NCBI RefSeq assembly: GCF_014649395.1
Contig: NZ_BMSY01000006.1
Location: 558,001-622,000, forward strand
Source: Streptomyces aureoverticillatus
GTDB lineage: Bacteria; Actinomycetota; Actinomycetes; Streptomycetales; Streptomycetaceae
Direction: 5' to 3'
Length of the DNA: 64,000 nucleotides
Below, piece by piece: positions 50,287 through 57,891 of the stretch (position 1 is its first letter; each line of letters begins with the position of its first letter). Made by a program: the position numbers and the translations under genes. Below the pieces are notes generated by a model. It ran no database searches. It had not been told where the DNA came from and saw only the letters and a program-made list of their open reading frames with translations.

Positions 50287-51020
50287 TCGGCCTCGTGCTG
50301 GCGGCCGGCGCCGGACGGCGTCTTCGCCCTTACACGGACACCCTGCCCAAGGCCCTGGTGCCCGTCGACGGCGACACCACCATCCTCGACCTGACGCTCG
50401 GCAACTTCGCCGAGATCGGTCTGACCGAGGTCGCGATCATCGTCGGTTACAAGAAGGAGGCCGTCTACGAGCGCAAGGCGGCCCTGGAGGCGAAGTACGG
50501 CCTCAAGCTGACCCTCATCGACAACGACAAGGCCGAGGAGTGGAACAACGCCTACTCCCTGTGGTGCGGCCGTGACGCCATCAAGCACGACGTGATCCTC
50601 GCCAACGGCGACACCGTGCACCCGGTCTCCGTCGAGAAGACGCTGCTCGCCGCCCGCGGCAACGGCCAGAAGATCATCCTCGCCCTCGACACCGTGAAGC
50701 AGCTCGCGGACGAGGAGATGAAGGTGATCGTGGACGCCGAGAAGGGCGTGCAGCGCATCACCAAGCTGATGGACCCGGCCGAGGCCACCGGTGAGTACAT
50801 CGGCGTCACCCTCATCGAGGGCTCCGCCGCCGACGAGCTGGCCGACGCCCTGAAGACCACCTTCGAGCGCGACCCCGACCTCTACTACGAGGACGGCTAC
50901 CAGGAGCTCGTCAACCGCGGCTTCAAGGTCGACGTGGCGCCGATCGGCGACGTCAAGTGGGTCGAGATCGACAACCACGACGACCTCGCCAAGGGACGTG
51001 AAATCGCGTGCCAGTACTGA
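50283..51020 (+). CDS. Nucleotidyltransferase (LicC-like CTP:phosphoalcohol cytidylyltransferase)
   Basis: This 245-residue nucleotidyltransferase has the GT-A-like nucleotide-binding start 'MIGLVLAAGAGRRLRPYTDTLPKALVPVDGDTTILDLTLGNFAEIGLTEVAIIVGYKKEAV' with the pyrophosphorylase G-x-G-x-R and downstream Lys, 'LIDNDKAEEWNNAYSLWCGRDAI' (NN-Y motif typical of LicC) and 'LANGDTVHP' with the metal-binding Asp. Substrates of the group are phosphocholine or polyol phosphates. It overlaps the DUF5941 gene by four bases and the dehydrogenase gene by thirteen, so the product probably activates the dehydrogenase product for the two CDP-alcohol transferases. Confidence 0.9.
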   Translation: MIGLVLAAGAGRRLRPYTDTLPKALVPVDGDTTILDLTLGNFAEIGLTEVAIIVGYKKEAVYERKAALEAKYGLKLTLIDNDKAEEWNNAYSLWCGRDAIKHDVILANGDTVHPVSVEKTLLAARGNGQKIILALDTVKQLADEEMKVIVDAEKGVQRITKLMDPAEATGEYIGVTLIEGSAADELADALKTTFERDPDLYYEDGYQELVNRGFKVDVAPIGDVKWVEIDNHDDLAKGREIACQY

Positions 51021-52072
51021 CGAGGCTCATCCCCTCGCCGGTCGTCGTCGACATCCGGGCGGGGGCGCTCAACGACCTGGCGAGCGTCCTCGCCGACCAG
51101 CGGATCTGCTCGGCGACCGGCAAGCTGGCCGTCGCCATCAGCGGCGGCTCCGGCGCGGTGCTGCGCGCGCAGCTCGAGCCGTCGCTGCCGAACGCCGAGT
51201 GGTTCGAGGTCGGCGGCGGCACGCTCGACGACGCCATCAAGCTCGCCGACGCCATGAAGAAGGGCCGCTACGACGCGGTCGTGGGCCTCGGCGGCGGCAA
51301 GATCATCGACTGCGCCAAGTTCGCCGCGGCGCGCGTCGGCCTGCCGCTGGTCGCCGTCGCGACGAACCTGTCGCACGACGGCCTGTGCTCGCCCGTCGCG
51401 ACCCTCGACAACGACGCGGGCCGCGGCTCGTACGGCGTGCCGACCCCGATCGCGGTCGTCATCGACCTCGACGTCATCCGTGAGGCCCCGGTCCGCTTCG
51501 TGCGCTCCGGCATCGGCGACGCCCTGTCCAACATCTCCGCGATCCGCGACTGGGAGCTCGCCGCCCGCGAGCGCGGCGAGGACATCGACGGCCTCGCCGC
51601 CGCGATGGCCCGCCAGGCCGGCGAGGCGGTCCTGCGCCACCCCGGGGGCGTCGGCGACGACGGCTTCCTCCAGGTGCTCGCCGAGGGCCTGGTCCTCACC
51701 GGCATCGCCATGTCCGTCTCGGGCGACTCCCGCCCGGCGTCCGGCGCCTGCCACGAGATCAACCACGCCTTCGACCTGCTGTTCCCGAAGCGCGCGGCGA
51801 GCCACGGCGAGCAGTGCGGCCTCGGCGCCGCCTTCGCGATGCACCTGCGCGGTGCCCGCGAGGAGTCGGCGTTCATGGCCGAGGTGCTGCGCCGCCACGG
51901 CCTGCCCGTCCTGCCGGAGGAGATCGGCTTCACCGTGGACGAGTTCGTCCAGGTCGTGGAGTACGCGCCGCAGACCCGGCCGGGCCGCTACACCATCCTC
52001 GAGCACCTCAGTCTGAACACCGACCAGATCAGGGACGCCTACGCCGACTATGCAAAAGCCATCGGTAGCTGA
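51008..52072 (+). CDS. Iron/zinc-containing alcohol dehydrogenase, sn-glycerol-1-phosphate dehydrogenase-like
   Basis: This 354-residue dehydrogenase resembles G1P dehydrogenase (EgsA/AraM), which makes sn-glycerol-1-phosphate from DHAP. Landmarks are 'AVVGLGGGKIIDCAKFAAARVGLPLVAVATNLSHDGLCSPVATL' (the NAD-binding GGG and the SHDG-SP motif shared with archaeal G1PDH) and metal ligands in 'RSGIGDALSNISAIRDW' (Asp), 'SGACHEINHAFDLL' (His) and 'RAASHGEQCGLGAAFAMH' (His). The N-terminal part has no signal peptide. It overlaps both neighbours, indicating one metabolic unit with the cytidylyltransferase and CDP-alcohol transferases. The exact substrate (DHAP or another sugar phosphate) is not proven. 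Confidence 0.85.
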   Translation: MPVLTRLIPSPVVVDIRAGALNDLASVLADQRICSATGKLAVAISGGSGAVLRAQLEPSLPNAEWFEVGGGTLDDAIKLADAMKKGRYDAVVGLGGGKIIDCAKFAAARVGLPLVAVATNLSHDGLCSPVATLDNDAGRGSYGVPTPIAVVIDLDVIREAPVRFVRSGIGDALSNISAIRDWELAARERGEDIDGLAAAMARQAGEAVLRHPGGVGDDGFLQVLAEGLVLTGIAMSVSGDSRPASGACHEINHAFDLLFPKRAASHGEQCGLGAAFAMHLRGAREESAFMAEVLRRHGLPVLPEEIGFTVDEFVQVVEYAPQTRPGRYTILEHLSLNTDQIRDAYADYAKAIGS

Positions 52073-52829
52073 GCTCCGCCCGGTCGTTCACCCCGCCGGG
52101 GTGAAGGACCGGCGCAGCGGTGAGCACTGGGCCGGCCGGCTCTACATGCGCGAGATCTCGCTGCGCATAGACCGGCACCTGGTGAACACCCGGGTCACGC
52201 CCAACCAGCTGACCTACGTGATGACCGTCTGCGGCGCGCTCGCCGCCCCGGCCCTGCTGGTGCCGGGCATCCCGGGCGCCCTCCTCGGCGTGCTGATGGT
52301 CCAGCTCTACCTGCTGCTCGACTGCGTCGACGGCGAGATCGCCCGCTGGCGCAAGCAGTACTCGATGTCCGGCGTCTACCTGGACCGGGTCGGCGCCTAT
52401 CTGTGCGACGCCGCGGTCCTGGTCGGCTTCGGGCTGCGCGCCGCGGACCTGTGGGGCTCCGGCCGCATCGACTGGCTGTGGGCCTTCCTCGGCACCCTGG
52501 CCGCGCTCGGCGCCATCCTGATCAAGGCCGAGACCGACCTGGTCGGCGTCGCCCGGCACCAGCAGGGCCTCGCGCCGGTCCAGGAGTCGGCCGCCGAGCC
52601 GCGCTCCTCCGGCATGGCCCTGGCCCGCAGGGCAGCCGCCGCGCTGAAGTTCCACCGGCTGATCCTCGGGGTCGAGGCGTCCTTCCTGATCGTGGGCCTG
52701 GCGATCCTCGACACCCTCAGGGACGACCTGTTCTTCTCCCGCCTCGGGGTCGCGGTTCTGGCGGGCATCGCGCTTCTGCAGACCCTGCTCCACCTCGTGT
52801 CCATCCTCGTGTCGAGCAGGCTGAAGTGA
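52050..52829 (+). CDS. CDP-alcohol phosphotransferase family protein, atypical motif
   Basis: This 259-residue membrane protein has about six helices and 'LLLDCVDGEIARWRKQYSMSGVYLDRVGAYLCD' near residues 88-120. The DG-x2-AR, the Gly and the third Asp of the family motif are present, but the residue at the fourth Asp position (normally the catalytic base) is Ala116. Some relatives of this type have His there. The preceding 'NTRVTPNQLTYVMTVCG' is the usual amphipathic lead-in. Its start lies inside the dehydrogenase gene (23-bp overlap) and its stop overlaps the next GTG, so it is tightly coupled. It may use a different catalytic arrangement or substrate than the DUF5941 enzyme. Confidence 0.88.
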   Translation: MQKPSVAELRPVVHPAGVKDRRSGEHWAGRLYMREISLRIDRHLVNTRVTPNQLTYVMTVCGALAAPALLVPGIPGALLGVLMVQLYLLLDCVDGEIARWRKQYSMSGVYLDRVGAYLCDAAVLVGFGLRAADLWGSGRIDWLWAFLGTLAALGAILIKAETDLVGVARHQQGLAPVQESAAEPRSSGMALARRAAAALKFHRLILGVEASFLIVGLAILDTLRDDLFFSRLGVAVLAGIALLQTLLHLVSILVSSRLK

Positions 52830-53746
52830 GTACGCCCAGTCCGTCCGGTACACCGGGGAAGGCGACCGCGCCGCTCAAGGTCGGCGCGGTCGTCATCACC
52901 ATGGGCAACCGCCCGCAGGAGCTGCGCGCCCTCCTCGACTCGGTCGCCAAGCAGGACGGCGACCGGATCGAGGTGGTCGTCGTCGGCAACGGCGCCCCCG
53001 TGCCGGACGTCCCCGAGGGCGTGCGCACCATAGAACTGCCCGAGAACCTGGGCATCCCCGGCGGCCGCAACGTGGGCATCGAGGCCTTCGGCCCCGGCGG
53101 TACCGACGTCGACATCCTGCTCTTCCTCGACGACGACGGACTGCTCGCCCACACGGACACCGCCGAGCTCTGCCGTGAGGCCTTCGCGGCGGCCCCGGAA
53201 CTCGGGATCATCTCCTTCCGCATCGCCGACCCGGACACCGGCGTCACCCAGCGCCGCCACGTGCCGCGCCTGCGCGCCTCCGACCCGATGCGGTCCTCGC
53301 GCGTGACGACGTTCCTCGGCGGCGCCAACGCCGTGCGCACCGCCGTCCTCAAGGAGGTCGGCGGCCTGCCCGACGCCTTCTTCTACGCGCACGAGGAGAC
53401 CGACCTCGCCTGGCGCGCCCTGGACGCGGGCTGGATGATCGACTACCGCGCCGACATGGTGCTCTTCCACCCCACCACGGCCCCCTCCCGGCACGCGGTC
53501 TACCACCGCATGGTGGCCCGCAACCGCGTCTGGCTGGCCCGCCGCAACCTGCCCGCCCTCCTGGTGCCGGTGTACCTCGGCGTCTGGCTCCTGCTGACCC
53601 TCGCCCGGCGTCCCTCGCGGCCCGCCCTGAAGGCCTGGTTCGGGGGCTTCCGCGAGGGCTGGACCAGCCCGTGCGGCCCCCGGCGCCCCATGAAGTGGCG
53701 TACGGTGTGGCGCCTGACCCGACTGGGCCGCCCTCCCGTCATCTGA
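52826..53746 (+). CDS. Family 2 glycosyltransferase
   Basis: This 306-residue GT2 enzyme has 'VGAVVITMGNRPQELRALLDSVAKQ', 'VVVGNGAPVPDVPEGVRTIELPENLGIPGGRNVGIEAF', the DxD region 'LLFLDDDGLL' and 'FFYAHEETDLAWRALDAGWMIDYRADMVLFHP' with the downstream ED. A hydrophobic C-terminal stretch near 245-262 ('LPALLVPVYLGVWLLLTLA') may be a membrane anchor. It begins with GTG overlapping the previous stop (GTGA). It probably adds sugar to the alcohol-phosphate product of the cluster, and the adjacent galE could supply UDP-galactose. Confidence 0.9.
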   Translation: MSTPSPSGTPGKATAPLKVGAVVITMGNRPQELRALLDSVAKQDGDRIEVVVVGNGAPVPDVPEGVRTIELPENLGIPGGRNVGIEAFGPGGTDVDILLFLDDDGLLAHTDTAELCREAFAAAPELGIISFRIADPDTGVTQRRHVPRLRASDPMRSSRVTTFLGGANAVRTAVLKEVGGLPDAFFYAHEETDLAWRALDAGWMIDYRADMVLFHPTTAPSRHAVYHRMVARNRVWLARRNLPALLVPVYLGVWLLLTLARRPSRPALKAWFGGFREGWTSPCGPRRPMKWRTVWRLTRLGRPPVI

Positions 53747-53842
53747 CAAGCTCGGGTCTGAGAACATTCGGGCCGTATTCCGGTCCCTGGCCCCCCGCCT
53801 ACGCCCGACCGGCCGCGCATCTGAAGACGAAAGTTTCCCTTC

Positions 53843-54772
53843 GTGAGTGAGACAACGCAGGACGGTGGAGTCGCGGTGACCGCGCCACCGTCGCCCGACG
53901 ACGGGCTGTCCCCCGCCGAGCTGGCGGCCAAGTACGGCCTGTCCGTCAGCGGCGCCCGTCCCGGTCTTTTCGAGTACGTCCGCCAGCTCTGGGGACGGCG
54001 CCACTTCATCCTCGCCTTCTCCCAGGCGAAGCTCACCGCCCAGTACAGCCAGGCCAAGCTCGGCCAGCTCTGGCAGGTGGCGACACCGCTGCTCAACGCG
54101 CTCGTCTACTTCCTCATCTTCGGCCTGATCCTCAAGGCCGACCGGGGCATGGAACGGGAGGTGTACATCCCGTTCCTCGTGACCGGTGTCTTCGTCTTCA
54201 CCTTCACGCAGAGCTCGGTGATGGCGGGCGTCCGGGCGATCTCAGGCAATCTGGGCCTGGTGCGCGCCCTGCACTTCCCGCGGGCCTCGCTGCCCATCTC
54301 GTTCTCGCTCCAGCAGCTCCAGCAGCTGTTGTTCTCGATGATCGTGCTGTTCGTCGTGGCGGTCGGCTTCGGCAGCTACCCGAAGCTGTCGTGGCTGCTG
54401 ATCCTGCCCGTCCTCGCGCTGCAGTTCCTCTTCAACACCGGCCTCGCGCTGATCATGGCCCGGCTCGGCAGCAAGACCCCGGACCTCGCGCAGCTCATGC
54501 CGTTCGTGATGCGCACCTGGATGTACGCCTCGGGCGTGATGTTCTCCATCCCGGTGATGCTCAAGGAGCACCCGGCGTGGATCGCGGACATCCTGCAGTG
54601 GAACCCGGCCGCCATCTACATGGACCTGATGCGCTTCGCGCTCATCGACGGCTACGGCTGGGAGAACCTGCCGCCGAAGGCCTGGCTGGTCGCGGCCGGC
54701 TGGGCCGTGCTCGTCGCGGCGGGCGGCTTCGTGTACTTCTGGAAGGCTGAGGAGCGGTACGGCCGTGGCTGA
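53843..54772 (+). CDS. ABC-2 type transporter permease (TagG/polysaccharide exporter type)
   Basis: This 309-residue membrane protein has about six helices in the ABC-2 arrangement. It starts with a soluble N-terminus (residues 1-50), then 'HFILAFSQAKLTAQYSQAKLGQLWQVATPLLNALVYFLIFGLILKAD' (the conserved S-x-LG-xLW-P-like motif), 'VFTFTQSSVMAGVRAISGNLGLVRALHFPRASLPIS' and 'ALQFLFNTGLALIMARLGSKTPDLAQLMPFVMRTWMYASGVMFSI'. This resembles the permease of teichoic-acid and O-antigen exporters. The ATPase gene overlaps by 8 bases. A 96-bp gap before the GTG start has no strong terminator, so it can belong to the same transcript. Confidence 0.92.
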   Translation: MSETTQDGGVAVTAPPSPDDGLSPAELAAKYGLSVSGARPGLFEYVRQLWGRRHFILAFSQAKLTAQYSQAKLGQLWQVATPLLNALVYFLIFGLILKADRGMEREVYIPFLVTGVFVFTFTQSSVMAGVRAISGNLGLVRALHFPRASLPISFSLQQLQQLLFSMIVLFVVAVGFGSYPKLSWLLILPVLALQFLFNTGLALIMARLGSKTPDLAQLMPFVMRTWMYASGVMFSIPVMLKEHPAWIADILQWNPAAIYMDLMRFALIDGYGWENLPPKAWLVAAGWAVLVAAGGFVYFWKAEERYGRG

Positions 54773-55595
54773 CGACAAGCTCGACAAGACCGACCGGACC
54801 GACCGGACCGACCGGACCGACCGGAACGCAGACAAGGGGCACATCCCCACCGTCATCGCCGACGAGCTGCACATCGTCTACCGCGTCAACGGCGCGAAGA
54901 CGGGCAAGGGCAGCGCCACCTCCGCGCTGAGCCGCATCCTCAGGCGCGGCGAGGAGCGCGGCGTGCGCAAGGTGCACGCCGTGCGCGGCGTCAGCTTCAC
55001 CGCCTACCGCGGCGAGGCCATCGGCCTGATCGGCTCGAACGGCTCCGGCAAGTCCACGCTGCTGCGGGCCATCGCCGGCCTGCTCCCCGCCGAGAAGGGC
55101 AAGGTCTACACCGACGGCCAGCCCTCGCTGCTCGGCGTGAACGCGGCCCTGATGAACGACCTGACCGGCGAGCGCAACGTCATACTCGGCGGGCTCGCGA
55201 TGGGCATGAGCCGCGAGCAGATCAGGGCGCGCTACCAGGAGATCGTCGACTTCTCGGGCATCAACGAGAAGGGCGACTTCATCACCCTGCCGATGCGCAC
55301 CTACTCCTCCGGCATGGCCGCCCGCCTGCGGTTCTCCATCGCGGCGGCCAAGGACCACGACGTCCTGATGATCGACGAGGCCCTCGCCACCGGCGACCGC
55401 AAGTTCCAGAAGCGCTCCGAGGCCCGCATCCGCGAGCTGCGCAAGGAGGCGGGCACGGTCTTCCTGGTCAGCCACAACAACAAGTCGATTCGTGACACCT
55501 GCGACCGCGTGCTCTGGCTGGAGCGGGGCGAGCTGCGGATGGACGGGCCGACCGACGAGGTCATCAAGGAGTACGAGAAGTTCACCGGTAAGTAG
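54765..55595 (+). CDS. ABC transporter ATPase (TagH/polysaccharide exporter type)
   Basis: This 276-residue ATPase has a charged N-terminus with four TDR repeats, then an ABC domain: 'GEAIGLIGSNGSGKSTLLRAIAGLLPAEKGKVYTDGQPSLLGVNAALMNDLTGERNVILGGLAMGMS', which includes the LLG-x-N-D-LTG-x-N signature of teichoic-acid/polysaccharide exporters. 'TYSSGMAARLRFSIAAA' is the ABC signature and 'DVLMIDEALATGD' the Walker B; 'FLVSHNNKSI' has the switch His. It lacks the C-terminal carbohydrate-binding extension of some O-antigen exporters. With the permease it probably exports the assembled glycolipid. A strong terminator follows. Confidence 0.95.
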   Translation: MADDKLDKTDRTDRTDRTDRNADKGHIPTVIADELHIVYRVNGAKTGKGSATSALSRILRRGEERGVRKVHAVRGVSFTAYRGEAIGLIGSNGSGKSTLLRAIAGLLPAEKGKVYTDGQPSLLGVNAALMNDLTGERNVILGGLAMGMSREQIRARYQEIVDFSGINEKGDFITLPMRTYSSGMAARLRFSIAAAKDHDVLMIDEALATGDRKFQKRSEARIRELRKEAGTVFLVSHNNKSIRDTCDRVLWLERGELRMDGPTDEVIKEYEKFTGK

Positions 55596-55928
55596 CCGGA
55601 TGGCCGTATCCGCTGCGGCCGAACGGAGCAGGGCCCCGCCGGGACGTCCCGGCGGGGCCCTGACCCCTTTTCGGACATCACCCGACCCTCAAGTCACGGG
55701 AGTTCGGGGAAGATTGAAGCCAATCGGTGCGTTCTTGTGATGCGCTGAACACCCCGACGACTCGGTATGCGCTGTACAACGTAAGCTGTACCGGTGCTGA
55801 TTCGCGGCAAGTGGGGCGATATCGCGCGGCACCGTGGCGCCGGGCACGGTCCGCCGGGAGGGGTTCGGGCGGCGTGTCCGAAATAGGATGTATTGGGTCG
55901 GCAGTGTAGAACGGGAGATGTGACGGCA
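55596..55928. other. Intergenic region between the exporter and hopanoid operon
   Basis: This 333-bp stretch contains the terminator at 55630-55661 and, after it, a probable hopanoid promoter region. CTGTAC occurs twice (in 'CGCTGTACAACG' and 'AAGCTGTACCGG', near 55772-55792). TAGGAT near 55883 is a possible -10; no clear -35 was found. No gene is evident. Confidence 0.5.
55630..55661 (+). terminator. Strong terminator after the ABC exporter
   Basis: AGGGCCCCGCCGGGA and TCCCGGCGGGGCCCT form a perfect 15-bp stem with a 2-base loop, followed by GACCCCTTTT. This ends the CDP-alcohol/exporter transcript and separates it from the hopanoid operon. Confidence 0.9.
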
Positions 55929-56831
55929 ATGGCTACGGACGATCTCCGGCTCCGCGATGCGTCCGCCGTCCTCGACAAAGCCGCGGACGAGAACTTCCCC
56001 GTGGCCCCGTTCTTTCTGCCGCGCGCCTGGCGCGAGGACCTCATGGCCGTGTACGGCTACGCCCGCCTGGTCGACGACATCGGCGACTCGGACCTGGCCC
56101 GAGGCAGCGGCCACGCCCGCTACCTCGGCGCGGACCCGGCGGCGGCCGGCGACCCGCTCGCGCTGCTCGACGCCTTCGAGGCCGACCTGCGCAAGGTCTT
56201 CGCCGCGGGCCAGGAGCCCGGCCACCCGCTGCTGCGGGCCCTGGTGCCCACCGTGCGCCGCCGGAGCCTGACCCCCGAGCCCTTCCTCGCCCTGATCGCG
56301 GCGAACCGCCAGGACCAGCTCGTCAAGCGGTACGAGACCTACGACGACCTCGTGGCCTACTGCGAGCTCTCGGCGAACCCGGTCGGCCGCCTGGTCCTCG
56401 CCATCACCGGCACCGCGACGCCCGAGCGCGTCCGCCTTTCGGACTCGGTGTGCACCGCGCTGCAGATCGTGGAGCACCTCCAGGACGTACGCGAGGACCT
56501 GGGCCGCGACCGCGTCTACCTGCCCGCACAGGACATGAAGCGGTTTCATGTCCAGGAGCGGGATCTCGCCGTCCCTACGGCAGGCGCGTCGGTGCGCGCA
56601 CTGATTGCATATGAAGCGGAACGCGCCCATCGCCTCCTGAATGAAGGCACCCCCCTGGTGGGTAGCGTCCACGGCAGGCTGAAGCTGCTGCTTGCCGGGT
56701 TCGTCGCAGGGGGGAGGGCGACGGTCGCCGCGATCGCCGCCGCCGGATACGACGTACTTCCAAGGCCGCCGAAGCCCACGAAGCCGCGTTTGCTGCGCGA
56801 GGTGGGAGCGGTTCTGCGAGGAGAGGGGTGA
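55929..56831 (+). CDS. hpnC: Squalene-forming synthase HpnC (hydroxysqualene synthase)
   Basis: This 300-residue squalene/phytoene synthase-family enzyme has the aspartate-rich motif in 'YGYARLVDDIGDSD' near residue 50 and the second in 'LQIVEHLQDVREDLGRDRVYLP' near 185, with 'YCELSANPVGRLVL' between. In the bacterial route HpnC converts presqualene diphosphate to hydroxysqualene, HpnD makes presqualene diphosphate and HpnE reduces the product. The ATG at 55929 has GGGAG 11 bases upstream; a GTG at 55920 is possible. Its stop overlaps the hpnD start, opening the hopanoid operon. Confidence 0.95.
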   Translation: MATDDLRLRDASAVLDKAADENFPVAPFFLPRAWREDLMAVYGYARLVDDIGDSDLARGSGHARYLGADPAAAGDPLALLDAFEADLRKVFAAGQEPGHPLLRALVPTVRRRSLTPEPFLALIAANRQDQLVKRYETYDDLVAYCELSANPVGRLVLAITGTATPERVRLSDSVCTALQIVEHLQDVREDLGRDRVYLPAQDMKRFHVQERDLAVPTAGASVRALIAYEAERAHRLLNEGTPLVGSVHGRLKLLLAGFVAGGRATVAAIAAAGYDVLPRPPKPTKPRLLREVGAVLRGEG

Positions 56832-57778
56832 GCCGGACCGTGGAGTCAGAACCTCGCGTGTCCGCGCCGGTACTCGCCGCATACAGCTATTGCGAGACCG
56901 TGACCGGGCAGCAGGCACGCAATTTCGCGTACGGCATCAGGTTGCTGCCGACGCCCAAGCGGCGGGCGATGTCCGCGCTCTACGCGTTCTCCCGGCGCGT
57001 GGACGACATCGGCGACGGCACTCTGGAGCCGGACGTGAAGGGGGAGCGACTCGACGAGACCCGGGCCCTGCTCACCCGCGTCCGCGACGGCGCGGTGGCG
57101 GAGGACGACACCGACCCGGTGGCGGTGGCGCTCAGCCACGCGGCCCGGCACTTCCCGATCCCGCTCGGCGGCCTCGACGAACTGATCGACGGCGTCCTCA
57201 TGGACGTGCGCGGCGAGACGTACGAGACCTGGGAGGACCTGAAGGTCTACTGCCGCTGCGTCGCCGGCGCCATCGGCCGCCTGTCGCTCGGCGTGTTCGG
57301 TACGGAGCCGGGGGCGCTGCACGCGGAGCGCGCGCCGGAGTATGCCGACACGCTCGGCCTCGCGCTCCAACTCACCAATATTCTCCGGGACGTTCGCGAG
57401 GACGCCCTGGAGGGGCGTACCTATCTGCCGGCCGACGACCTCGCCAAGTTCGGCTGCTCCAGCGGGTTTTCCCGCCCCGAGCCGCCGGCCGGGTCGGACT
57501 TCGCGGGCCTCGTCCACTTCGAAGTGCGGCGCGCGCGGGCCCTGTTCGCCGAGGGCTACCGGCTGCTCCCCATGCTCGACCGGCGCAGCGGCGCCTGTGT
57601 GGCGGCGATGGCGGGCATCTACCGTCGCTTGCTCGATCGCATTGAGCGCGAGCCGGAAGCGGTCCTTCGGGGCCGCGTTTCGTTGCCCGGACGCGAGAAG
57701 GCGTATGTCGCCGTGCGTGGCCTGTCCGGCCTCGACACGCGAAGCGTCTCCCGGGGCACCGTCAGGAGGCGTACCTGA
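56828..57778 (+). CDS. hpnD: Presqualene diphosphate synthase HpnD
   Basis: This 316-residue enzyme condenses two farnesyl diphosphates. Motifs are 'LYAFSRRVDDIGDG' (first Asp-rich) near residue 55, 'VYCRCVAGAIGRLSLGVFG' and 'QLTNILRDVREDALEGRTYLP' (second Asp-rich) near 185. The GTG start overlaps the hpnC stop (GTGA), and its own TGA overlaps the ATG of the next small gene. Similarity to phytoene synthase is excluded by context, since hpnC, hpnE and shc follow. Confidence 0.95.
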   Translation: MSRTVESEPRVSAPVLAAYSYCETVTGQQARNFAYGIRLLPTPKRRAMSALYAFSRRVDDIGDGTLEPDVKGERLDETRALLTRVRDGAVAEDDTDPVAVALSHAARHFPIPLGGLDELIDGVLMDVRGETYETWEDLKVYCRCVAGAIGRLSLGVFGTEPGALHAERAPEYADTLGLALQLTNILRDVREDALEGRTYLPADDLAKFGCSSGFSRPEPPAGSDFAGLVHFEVRRARALFAEGYRLLPMLDRRSGACVAAMAGIYRRLLDRIEREPEAVLRGRVSLPGREKAYVAVRGLSGLDTRSVSRGTVRRRT

Positions 57779-57891
57779 TGCGCATTCACGGCGGAGCACC
57801 CGCAGGCACGGCGCCTCGCCCCAAGCGGCGGGCAACCCTCCGCATGACCTTGGCGTCCCAGACTGCAACTGCCGAAAGGGAGGACGCATGA
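57778..57891 (+). CDS. DUF6380-like small protein in the hopanoid operon
   Basis: This 37-residue ORF fills the hpnD-hpnE gap. Its ATG overlaps the hpnD stop (TGATG) and AGGAGG lies 8 bases before it; its TGA overlaps the hpnE ATG. The sequence is basic, with PKRRATLR and then MTLASQTATA, which matches from memory the 'KRRATLR...ASLTxTA' pattern of the Streptomyces DUF6380 family. Function is unknown. The ribosome binding site and both couplings argue that it is translated. AAAGGGAGG inside it is the ribosome binding site of hpnE. Confidence 0.7.
   Translation: MRIHGGAPAGTAPRPKRRATLRMTLASQTATAEREDA

Noticed and set aside
48361..55595. Possibility that the CDP-alcohol cluster is a classical teichoic acid operon
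   Set aside because: No TagA/TagB/TagF-type glycerophosphotransferase or TagO is visible; the presence of two CDP-alcohol membrane transferases and a G1P-type dehydrogenase points to a different chemistry.
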